Shown piece by piece: positions 6,750-12,873 of a DNA stretch of 12,873 nt. Each line of letters opens with the position of its first letter. The stretch's first letter is position 1. The notes under the pieces were generated by a model that made no database searches, was not told the origin of the DNA, and saw only the letters and a list, made by a program, of their open reading frames with translations. Source of the stretch: Candidatus Equinaster intestinalis. Lineage in GTDB: Bacteria > Bacillota_A > Clostridia > Oscillospirales > Acutalibacteraceae. The stretch spans positions 1 to 12,873 of the forward strand of contig JAGHTJ010000091.1 in the NCBI GenBank assembly GCA_018065375.1, in the 5' to 3' direction. Made by a program: the position numbers and the translations under genes.

Positions 6750-7577
6750 GAGGTATTCTTCAAGGCACATATTCTTTTCATGCATTTCGGTTGCAAATCT
6801 GCGGCCTACATAACGAAAATGCCAGGGCTCGTAAATTATTTTGGTTATATCCTCTTTATCCTCGGGATAGCGCAGGATAAAGCCGAAACGGTAGCAGTTT
6901 TCGGCAAGCCATTTGGCTTCCGGCTTTTCGGCAAAATACTGCTCGGCAGAGGGGATATTGTGCATATCAAGGCAAAGCCCGCTCTGGTGCTCGCTCGTTC
7001 CCGGTTTTGTGGAAAATGTAAGCACATAGGCTTCGCATTCTTCTCTTGTTTTGAATTTATGCTGATGCTGGGCACAATACTGATTGAAAAGCTGGTCCTG
7101 ATAGCTGTATGAACGGTAAGCGCTTGTAGCGGTTACATCGTTTACACCGTTTAGCGCACCCTCTTTCATCATCGCTTCGAGCGCCTTTGCGGCATAGAGG
7201 CGAAGCTTTTGAGTGGCTCTGCCGTCTTGCCTTGTTATTCCGCAATCGGTTAAATCCTCCGGAACATAATCGGCGGCAAGGGTATGAGTTGGGTTTACAA
7301 GGAACAAATACTCATCGGTTTCGGGCTCGATATACTGCAAATAAGGCTCAATATCTATCTGATATTTTTTGCCTACACGTTCTTCATAGGGTATTTCCGC
7401 CTCACTGCTCGATACATCGCTTAAAACCTGCGAAGATGACTCGCCCGAATCGGCATTATTATCACCGCTCTTATTTTTTATGGTAATTACGGCAAACACA
7501 ATAATTGCTATCAAAAGCAGAAAGCAGATAATAACCGTGAAAAATCTTTTATAATTTACCCTTACTCTTTTTGACAT
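6732..7577 (-). CDS. Membrane-anchored D-alanyl-D-alanine carboxypeptidase, VanY-like (M15B)
   Basis: A 281-residue protein with a basic N-terminus, one membrane segment at about 12-33, a Ser/Asp/Glu-rich linker at about 37-62 (ESSSQVLSDVSSSEAE) and a C-terminal catalytic domain outside the cell. The domain carries the M15 zinc signature SEHQSGLCLD (H197, D204), the upstream SAYRSY (R155, substrate binding) and YEPWHFR with catalytic E250 and zinc ligand H253. VanY-type enzymes cut the terminal D-Ala from peptidoglycan stem pentapeptides. The uncleaved-looking N-terminal helix suggests a membrane anchor. The start at 7577 has AGGTGA five bases upstream and is one base beyond the TGA of the preceding gene (TGATATG), so translation is coupled. 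An in-frame upstream ATG at 7652 would place 25 charged, non-conserved residues inside the neighbour gene and is rejected. No vanA-type ligase or VanRS genes are present here, so a wall-remodelling role is likelier than glycopeptide resistance. Confidence 0.9.
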   Translation of the reverse strand: MSKRVRVNYKRFFTVIICFLLLIAIIVFAVITIKNKSGDNNADSGESSSQVLSDVSSSEAEIPYEERVGKKYQIDIEPYLQYIEPETDEYLFLVNPTHTLAADYVPEDLTDCGITRQDGRATQKLRLYAAKALEAMMKEGALNGVNDVTATSAYRSYSYQDQLFNQYCAQHQHKFKTREECEAYVLTFSTKPGTSEHQSGLCLDMHNIPSAEQYFAEKPEAKWLAENCYRFGFILRYPEDKEDITKIIYEPWHFRYVGRRFATEMHEKNMCLEEYLDYLGK

Positions 7578-7578
7578 A

Positions 7579-8535
7579 TCATTCACCTGATTTTTTGTTT
7601 TTACGGCTTTGTATTGCAACAAAAACCGCTCCCCCAATAAGCAGAACCGCAAATACCGTTACAATAATCGCAACCGCTTTTTTGGTATTGGTGCTTAAAA
7701 AGGGTTCGCTTGCCGAAGAAACATCACTGCTACTGTTTTCCTCGGTATCACTCGAGGATTCATCGCTCTCCCACTTAACCGCGCTCGGCTGAACCTCCTT
7801 TACCGAGAAGGATTTCCACACATCATCGGTAAATTTATCGTTATCCATACCGTACATATTTAAAATCGAATAAATTCTGCCCTTATAAATGAATTTATAT
7901 GCAGTACGGCTGAAGCCGAGTGTTTTTTTATTGTACTTATATACCGTGGCTTCAACCTGCGTACCGTCTCCCAAAGTGAGCTTTTGGCGGGTTATGGAAT
8001 CGTATTCTTCCTTATACTGCTCTTTAGGTGTAGCGGCGGTGGGCTCGGCGGGATTCAGCTTTTTACAGTAATCCTCATAGGTAATAAGACCTTCGGTTTT
8101 GGATTTTTCGAGCAAATCGGTAAATCCAGTTTGAACAATGGTATAAAACCCCTCGAAATCGCAGTAATACCATATCCACGGAACATTAAACCACTTATTC
8201 GACAAAACGGCTATTGCGCAACCGTCATCAGTTTGCAGGGGCGCTTCTTCTTTTTTATACATCGGTGTTTGGAATTTGAGTGTGCCGAGGGAAAAGCCCT
8301 CTCTCATCAAACGGAAATAGACATCGCTTTCCCCTTTTCCGCCGATAGCGGCATCGTTGGCAATAGTTTTGAAGGCTTCTCCCGTAGCATCGGTAAAGCC
8401 GAGGTCCAAATCCTCGTAGGAATTGAAATCGTATATGTAGTAACTATCGGTTTCCGCCGCAAGTGTGAAAATCGGGCAGAAGGCGAATATAAAACACATA
8501 GCCAAACAAATAATCTTTACAGCCTTTGTTTTCAT
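7579..8535 (-). CDS. Exported membrane-anchored protein of unknown function
   Basis: A 318-residue protein I do not recognise. It has a signal peptide (MKTKAVK, hydrophobic core about 8-25, likely cut after LAA near 27), an extracellular body at about 28-250 rich in Tyr, Phe and Trp (for example WFNVPWIWYYCDFEGFY, 115-131), a Ser/Asp/Glu linker at about 256-278, a single membrane helix at about 287-308 and a basic cytoplasmic tail (QSRKNKKSGE). That makes it a type I membrane protein. The stretch at 183-246 alternates polar and hydrophobic residues and looks beta-rich, ending in DDVWKSFSV. The start at 8535 is supported by AGAGG six bases upstream and by the signal peptide; a longer in-frame start at 8595 would lie in the promoter. 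It is the first gene of an operon with the VanY-like peptidase, one base away, and shares the same linker style. Function could be a partner, sensor or ligand binder for the peptidase, but this is inference. Confidence 0.85.
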   Translation of the reverse strand: MKTKAVKIICLAMCFIFAFCPIFTLAAETDSYYIYDFNSYEDLDLGFTDATGEAFKTIANDAAIGGKGESDVYFRLMREGFSLGTLKFQTPMYKKEEAPLQTDDGCAIAVLSNKWFNVPWIWYYCDFEGFYTIVQTGFTDLLEKSKTEGLITYEDYCKKLNPAEPTAATPKEQYKEEYDSITRQKLTLGDGTQVEATVYKYNKKTLGFSRTAYKFIYKGRIYSILNMYGMDNDKFTDDVWKSFSVKEVQPSAVKWESDESSSDTEENSSSDVSSASEPFLSTNTKKAVAIIVTVFAVLLIGGAVFVAIQSRKNKKSGE

Positions 8536-8566
8536 ACAATACCTCTCAAATTCAAAATACTTCTGT

Positions 8567-8595
8567 ATTATAACATAAAAATATGAACAATTCAA
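8567..8595 (-). promoter_or_regulatory. Promoter of the exported protein-VanY operon
   Basis: Read on the minus strand: -35 TTGAAT (8595-8590), a 17-base spacer, and a perfect -10 TATAAT (8572-8567) with TG in the extended position (TGTTATAAT). The transcript should start near 8560, about 25 bases before the ATG at 8535. Confidence 0.78.
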
Positions 8596-8637
8596 TTAAA
8601 AGTAATCCCCTACTTTCGAAAATTTTGCCGATACGTA

Positions 8638-8669
8638 TTGAAAAAGCCGTATAAAAATGGTAATATAAT
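8638..8669 (+). promoter_or_regulatory. Promoter of the SpoIIE-type phosphatase gene
   Basis: -35 TTGAAA (8638-8643), a 17-base spacer and -10 TAATAT (8661-8666), overlapping a perfect TATAAT at 8664-8669 that would give a 20-base spacer. It is divergent from the VanY operon promoter, with 42 bases between the two -35 boxes. Confidence 0.65.
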
Positions 8670-8692
8670 GAAAAAACACAGGAGATGTAGAA

Positions 8693-10156
8693 ATGTTAGG
8701 TTCCGTAAAAAAACGAATGAACGAAGCATCGCAAAAGGCCGCCGAATCAGGGGACGTATTTATGGCAAATGAAATAACCGCCAATGTAATGGTTGGCTCA
8801 ACAATGATTATCATTGTTTTATTGCTTTTAGGTTGCCTGTTTTTAAACGAGCTCGGAATATTCACGGTTGATAAATGGATTATGCGTTTATCGGCCTTGA
8901 TTGCCCTGCTTATCGTAGTTCCCATTACTATCATCAATTTCAAATATATCGGTGAAAAGCTATGGTTAAGGCGTCTGCTTATGGCTGACCTCATAGTTGT
9001 TTGTGCCATACTTGCCGCTACGCTCACTTATAACGTTACATTGTTAATGGTGGTTCCGGTTATTATCAGCACAAGATATTTTGACCGCAAATACACAACA
9101 AAAATAGCAATTTTCACCGCAATTCTATTTTTGGCGGCAGAAATAATAAGCGCTTTTTACGGTGCACAAAATCTGAATATGTATTATTTCACCTCCGGCG
9201 CGGAATTTTCGGTACAACCGGGACAAAATTTAGGAGATGTTATCGCATCGGTTCCGCTTGACCGTCTTACCTTTTTACAAACCCTGCTCACCGAGGATTA
9301 TCTCGGACGTTGCGCTACATATTTTGTTGTATCGGTAATTTGCTGTTATATCGCTCAACGAGGCAAGGATATGATTGAAATGGAATCGGAAAATGCGAAA
9401 AAGTCGTCCCGCATTGAAACCGAGCTCAGTCTTGCAACAAGCATTCAGGCAAATATGCTCCCTACTATTTTCCCCGAGCGCAACGAAATTGACCTTTATG
9501 CAACAATGACACCCGCAAAAGAGGTTGGCGGCGACTTCTACGATTTCTTTATGATTGACGATAATCATCTTGCCGTAGTTATGGCAGATGTTTCGGGCAA
9601 GGGCGTTCCCGCGGCACTCTTTATGGTAATTGCAAAAACCCTTATCAAGGACCACACCTCACCGGATAAAGACCTCGGTGATGTATTTGCCAAGGTAAAC
9701 GACCTGCTTTGCGAATCAAACAGCGAGGGACTTTTCGTAACCGCATTCGAGGGTGTGCTCGATTTAAGAACGGGTGAATTCAGATTTGTAAATGCAGGTC
9801 ACGAAATGCCCTTTATCTGCAAAAAAGGACACGGCTTCAAGCCCTATCCCATTAAGTCGGCGTTCGTGCTTGCGGGTATGGAAAATATGAAATACAAGCC
9901 GGGCATTATGAACCTCGATGTGGGCGACAAGCTATTCCAGTACACCGATGGTGTTACCGAGGCTACAAACGCCGATAACGAGCTTTACGGTATGGTGCGC
10001 CTCGAAAAAGCACTTACCGAAAATGCCGCCCTTTCCCCTGCCGAACTGCTTCCGGCGGTTAAGGCGGATATTGATGATTTTGTAGGTGCGGCGCCGCAGT
10101 TTGATGATATTACAATGCTCTGCTTTGAGTTTAAAGAAAAAATCAAAGCGGAATAA
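8693..10156 (+). CDS. Membrane-bound PP2C-type serine phosphatase (SpoIIE/RsbU family)
   Basis: A 487-residue protein with a membrane sensor half and a C-terminal SpoIIE-type phosphatase. Six hydrophobic helices are seen at about 33-53, 63-82, 95-113, 114-126, 136-156 and 206-222; a loop of about 50 residues between helices 5 and 6 (157-205) should face outside. A helical linker at about 226-258, ending in ATSIQANMLP, matches the switch helix before RsbU-class domains. Metal-binding aspartates are visible: D281 (VGGDFYD), D299 (ADVSGKG), D419 (YTDGVTEA) and D471/D472 (FDDIT). Family members dephosphorylate an anti-anti-sigma (STAS) protein and so release a sigma factor. No STAS or anti-sigma kinase gene lies in this window, so its partner is elsewhere. 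GGAGA lies seven bases before the start. It is monocistronic, divergent from the VanY operon and convergent with argGH. Enzyme class is firm; target and signal are unknown. Confidence 0.92.
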   Translation: MLGSVKKRMNEASQKAAESGDVFMANEITANVMVGSTMIIIVLLLLGCLFLNELGIFTVDKWIMRLSALIALLIVVPITIINFKYIGEKLWLRRLLMADLIVVCAILAATLTYNVTLLMVVPVIISTRYFDRKYTTKIAIFTAILFLAAEIISAFYGAQNLNMYYFTSGAEFSVQPGQNLGDVIASVPLDRLTFLQTLLTEDYLGRCATYFVVSVICCYIAQRGKDMIEMESENAKKSSRIETELSLATSIQANMLPTIFPERNEIDLYATMTPAKEVGGDFYDFFMIDDNHLAVVMADVSGKGVPAALFMVIAKTLIKDHTSPDKDLGDVFAKVNDLLCESNSEGLFVTAFEGVLDLRTGEFRFVNAGHEMPFICKKGHGFKPYPIKSAFVLAGMENMKYKPGIMNLDVGDKLFQYTDGVTEATNADNELYGMVRLEKALTENAALSPAELLPAVKADIDDFVGAAPQFDDITMLCFEFKEKIKAE

Positions 10157-10172
10157 GAAATTACAACATCAT

Positions 10173-10213
10173 AAAAAAGCAGACTGATTTTTTAATCAGC
10201 CTGCTTTTATTTT
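10173..10213. terminator. Bidirectional terminator between the phosphatase gene and argH
   Basis: The stem AAAGCAG-A-CTGATT / AATCAG-C-CTGCTTT has one A-C mismatch and a TTTT loop. It is flanked by AAAAAA on the left and TTTTATTTT on the right, so it offers a T-tract in both directions. It lies 17 bases after the phosphatase stop and 14 bases beyond the argH stop. Confidence 0.88.
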
Positions 10214-10226
10214 AAACGTAAATTTT

Positions 10227-11597
10227 TCAGATAAGACTTCTTACAAATTCAATCTGCTTTTCAACCGAGGATACACTTGTGCCGCCCTTACTGATACGCT
10301 TTTCAACGCATACAGCAAGGTCGATGGCATTATACAAATCCTCCTCGAAAACGGGTGAAAATTCCTTGTACTCGGCAAGTGTTAAGTTTTCGAGAACCTT
10401 ATCCTCTTTTATACACTTGGCAACTATCTCGCCCGAAATCTTATAGGCTGACCTGAACGGCATACCCTTTTTGGTAAGATAATCCGCCAAATCGGTAGCA
10501 TTTATAAAGCCTTTTTTTGCGGCGGAAAGCATATTATCGGGCAACGCCTTCAAGGTAGAGACCATACCGATAAATATTCTCAAACATTTTTTAACGGTAT
10601 CCACCGCATCGAAAATGTTTTCCTTATCCTCCTGCATATCCTTATTATATGCCAGCGGCAACGCCTTTAATATGGTGAGCAATGCCGTTAAATCGCCGTA
10701 AACTCTACCGGTTTTACCGCGAACCAGCTCCGCCATATCTGGGTTTTTCTTCTGCGGCATAATCGATGAGCCGGTGGTAAAGGCATCATCAAGCTCGATA
10801 AACTTAAATTCACTGCTCGACCACAAAACCGTTTCCTCCGCAAAGCGGGAAAGGTGCATCATAATAACCGAAATATCGGCGGCAAGCTCAACACAGAAAT
10901 CGCGGTCTGAAACGCCGTCAATACTATTAAGGCAAACCTTGTCAAATCCGAGCAATGAGGCTTCATAATCACGGTCGGTATCATAGGTTGTTCCCGCCAG
11001 CGCACAGCTGCCTATCGGGCTTACGTTTATACGCTTTTTAGCATCGTTTAACCTATCAATATCGCGAAGCAGCATAAAAGCATACGCCATTAAAATATGA
11101 CCGAAGGTTACGGGTTGCGCCCTTTGCAGATGGGTATATCCCGGCATTATCGCCGATTTATACTCTTCTGCCTTATCGGTAACGGCGGCAGTAAGCTTTT
11201 TAAGAAGACCTGTTATTTCATCACACTCACGCCTTAAATAAAGACGGGTATCGAGGGCAACCTGGTCGTTTCTGCTTCTTGCCGTATGCAGTTTTTTACC
11301 GACATCGCCGATTCTTTCGGTGAGAATTTGCTCTACGAACATATGAATATCCTCGGCATCTTCGGATATTTCGAGGTTGCCGTTTTCAATATCGTAAAGT
11401 ATTTTTTCGAGACCTTCTACCAGCTTTTCGGCATCGTCTTTTTCTATAATTCCCGTTTTACCGAGCATTTTGGCGTGTGCAATACTGCCGGTAATATCTT
11501 CTTTATACATTCTGCCGTCAATAGCAATCGAAGAATTGAATTCATCGGCAAAAGCATCGGTTTCGCCCGATGTTCTGCCTGCCCACATCTTTTTCAT
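10227..11597 (-). CDS. argH: Argininosuccinate lyase
   Basis: A 456-residue cytoplasmic enzyme, normal length for the fumarase/aspartase superfamily, that splits argininosuccinate into arginine and fumarate. The three conserved regions are present: KKLHTARSRNDQV (101-113), GYTHLQRAQPV (153-163, with H156) and the superfamily signature GSSIMPQKKNPD (276-287), which carries the catalytic serine loop. The N-terminus MKKMWAGRTSG is typical. The start at 11597 has a weak AGGA five bases upstream; an alternative ATG three codons later is possible. That ribosome site overlaps the TAG stop of argG (TAGGA), and only seven bases separate the genes, so expression depends on argG translation. It ends at the bidirectional terminator. 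Confidence 0.97.
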   Translation of the reverse strand: MKKMWAGRTSGETDAFADEFNSSIAIDGRMYKEDITGSIAHAKMLGKTGIIEKDDAEKLVEGLEKILYDIENGNLEISEDAEDIHMFVEQILTERIGDVGKKLHTARSRNDQVALDTRLYLRRECDEITGLLKKLTAAVTDKAEEYKSAIMPGYTHLQRAQPVTFGHILMAYAFMLLRDIDRLNDAKKRINVSPIGSCALAGTTYDTDRDYEASLLGFDKVCLNSIDGVSDRDFCVELAADISVIMMHLSRFAEETVLWSSSEFKFIELDDAFTTGSSIMPQKKNPDMAELVRGKTGRVYGDLTALLTILKALPLAYNKDMQEDKENIFDAVDTVKKCLRIFIGMVSTLKALPDNMLSAAKKGFINATDLADYLTKKGMPFRSAYKISGEIVAKCIKEDKVLENLTLAEYKEFSPVFEEDLYNAIDLAVCVEKRISKGGTSVSSVEKQIEFVRSLI

Positions 11598-11604
11598 ATA
11601 AATC

Positions 11605-12834
11605 CTACTTTAAATTATTTTTAGCCTTCATTTTTGCATAAACCTTGGTCGGCAAGCCGTAAAGGTTGATAAATCCGGCTGAATCTGCCTGATTGTAAAC
11701 CTCATCTTCATCAAAGGTTGCAATTTCGGGGTCGTAAAGTGAATAGGGAGAGGTTACGCCCGCATTTATCATATTGCCCTTATAAAGCTTTAAGGTAACA
11801 TCACCGGTAACGGTTTCCTGGGTGGTTTTTACAAAGGAAAGAATTGCATTTGTAAGGGGGGTGAACCACTGCGCGTTATAAACGAGCTCGGCAAGCTTTT
11901 GAGCTACGAGTGACTTATAATGTGCGGTTTCCTTATCGAGGCAGATGCTCTCGAGCACCTCGTGCGCCTTATAAAGGATTGCTCCTCCCGGAGTTTCATA
12001 AACGCCTCTGCATTTCATACCTACAAGACGGTTTTCTACAATATCGAGAAGACCGATACCGTTTTTACCGCCTACTTCGTTAAGATATGTAACAACCTCA
12101 ACGCTGTTCATCTTCTTACCGTCAATCTCTGTGGGAACACCCTTTTCAAAATGAATCTTAACATAGGTCGGCTTATCGGGTGCCATTTCGGGCGAAACGC
12201 CCATCTCCAAAAAGCCCTCCTTATTGTAAAGCGGCTCGTTGGCGGGGTCTTCCAAATCGAGACCCTCGTGGGACAAATGCCAGATGTTTTTATCCTTGGA
12301 ATAGTTTGTTTCTCTGCTTATTTTAAGCGGAACATTGTGCGCCTCGGCATAATCAATCTCTTCATCTCTCGATTTAATATCCCACTCTCTCCAGGGAGCG
12401 ATAATGGGCATATCGGGAGCAAAAGCCTTGATTGCAAGCTCGAATCTTACCTGGTCGTTACCTTTACCGGTACAACCGTGGCAGATTGCATCTGCACCCT
12501 CGGCGAGAGCGATTTCGGCAATTCTCTTGGCAATGGGAGGACGTGCAAATGCCGTTCCCAACATATAATCCTCATACTTTGCACCTGCCTGAACACAGGG
12601 GAATACATAGTCGTCAAGGAATTCCTTGGTTAAATCCTCGATATAGATTTTTGAAGCGCCGGTTTTGATTGCCTTTTCTTCAAGACCCTCAAGCTCGCTT
12701 TTCTGACCTACGTTGCCCGATACGGCAATTATTTCGGGATTATTGTAGTTTTCTTTAAGCCACGGAATAATTATCGAGGTATCAAGTCCGCCCGAATAAG
12801 CCAGAACTATTTTTTTGATGTTTTCTTTTTTCAT
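11605..12834 (-). CDS. argG: Argininosuccinate synthase
   Basis: A 409-residue cytoplasmic enzyme that joins citrulline and aspartate using ATP to form argininosuccinate, the penultimate step of arginine synthesis. The ATP-pyrophosphatase P-loop AYSGGLDTS (12-20) is near the N-terminus. Other family landmarks are ARPPIAKR (97-104), [15 protein letters not shown] (118-132), APWREW (146-151) and [16 protein letters not shown] (362-377). Length fits the family. The start at 12834 is chosen because it follows AAGGAG by ten bases and begins just before the P-loop; an in-frame ATG 12 codons upstream would sit across the ribosome site and reach the -10 region. It is the first gene of argGH. The carbamoyltransferase and earlier arginine genes are not in this window. 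Confidence 0.98.
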   Translation of the reverse strand: MKKENIKKIVLAYSGGLDTSIIIPWLKENYNNPEIIAVSGNVGQKSELEGLEEKAIKTGASKIYIEDLTKEFLDDYVFPCVQAGAKYEDYMLGTAFARPPIAKRIAEIALAEGADAICHGCTGKGNDQVRFELAIKAFAPDMPIIAPWREWDIKSRDEEIDYAEAHNVPLKISRETNYSKDKNIWHLSHEGLDLEDPANEPLYNKEGFLEMGVSPEMAPDKPTYVKIHFEKGVPTEIDGKKMNSVEVVTYLNEVGGKNGIGLLDIVENRLVGMKCRGVYETPGGAILYKAHEVLESICLDKETAHYKSLVAQKLAELVYNAQWFTPLTNAILSFVKTTQETVTGDVTLKLYKGNMINAGVTSPYSLYDPEIATFDEDEVYNQADSAGFINLYGLPTKVYAKMKAKNNLK

Positions 12835-12858
12835 TTTACTGCGTCTCCTTGCATAAAT

Positions 12859-12864
12859 ATTATA
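12859..12864 (-). promoter_or_regulatory. -10 box of the argGH promoter
   Basis: TATAAT on the minus strand, a perfect consensus, lies 24 bases before the argG ATG and about eight bases before its ribosome site. Its -35 box would fall outside the window, so the promoter is only partly visible. Confidence 0.6.
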
Positions 12865-12873
12865 TAACAATAT

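Noticed and set aside
6732..7577. Glycopeptide-resistance cluster suggested by the VanY-like protein
   Set aside because: No VanA/B-type ligase, VanH, VanX or VanRS genes accompany it, and VanY-like carboxypeptidases are common in Firmicutes without resistance.
8476..8535. Lipoprotein signal in the exported protein (Cys at residue 20)
   Set aside because: The residues before the cysteine (FAF) do not fit a lipobox, and an ordinary signal-peptidase site (LAA) follows a few residues later.
7984..8586. A 200-codon open frame on the plus strand opposite the exported protein gene
   Set aside because: It is antisense to a gene with a clear signal peptide, promoter and ribosome site. It lacks its own ribosome site and shows no recognisable domain, so it is a shadow frame.
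11920..12633. A 237-codon open frame on the plus strand inside argG
   Set aside because: It is fully antisense to argG, whose sequence is unmistakable; there is no promoter or ribosome site and no family resemblance.
1..12873. Mobile element, phage, CRISPR, toxin-antitoxin or defence system
   Set aside because: I found no transposase, integrase, regular spaced repeats, terminal inverted repeats or small paired toxin-like frames; all sizeable regions are accounted for by housekeeping or envelope genes.

Overview
The window is a gene-dense, chromosomal, housekeeping-type stretch from a Gram-positive anaerobe. It is most likely a clostridial Firmicute, possibly of the Ruminococcaceae/Oscillospiraceae type. 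The evidence is AGGAGG-type ribosome binding sites, sigma-A-like promoters that often carry an extended -10, a tRNA-sensing T-box leader before thrS, a SpoIIE/RsbU-class phosphatase, short Zn-ribbon L28, and exported proteins with Ser/Asp/Glu-rich linkers. The lineage is an inference from these traits. I see no mobile element, CRISPR array, tRNA, rRNA or phage gene.

Layout, left to right. (1) 3-1833, minus strand: a HAD-family phosphatase and an MFS permease whose reading frames overlap by 11 bases. (2) 1849-2208: divergent promoters, then ribosomal protein L28 (rpmB) with its own promoter and a strong terminator. (3) 2227-3606: a COG2509-like FAD-dependent dehydrogenase with a four-cysteine cluster. 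(4) 3608-5877: promoter, T-box riboswitch, threonyl-tRNA synthetase and terminator, a complete self-contained unit. (5) 5890-6743: a zinc dipeptidase of family M19 with no Shine-Dalgarno sequence and a TATAAT five bases before its ATG. (6) 6732-8595, minus strand: a two-gene operon encoding a secreted, membrane-anchored protein of unknown function and a membrane-anchored VanY-type D,D-carboxypeptidase; it runs tail-to-tail into the dipeptidase gene, overlapping it by 12 bases. (7) 8638-10213: a divergently transcribed six-TM SpoIIE-type PP2C phosphatase, ending at a bidirectional terminator. (8) 10227-12864, minus strand: argG-argH, the last two steps of arginine synthesis, translationally coupled.

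How the genes may work together: argG and argH form one pathway; the T-box adjusts thrS to uncharged tRNA-Thr; the VanY-like peptidase and M19 dipeptidase could both act on wall-derived or D-amino-acid-containing peptides. The phosphatase sits divergently next to the envelope operon, but no sequence evidence ties them functionally.

I did not find a convincing new multi-gene system. The items most worth a second look are the possible leaderless start of the dipeptidase gene, the uncharacterised exported protein paired with VanY, the cysteine cluster of the flavoprotein, and the inverted repeat spanning the convergent stop codons.
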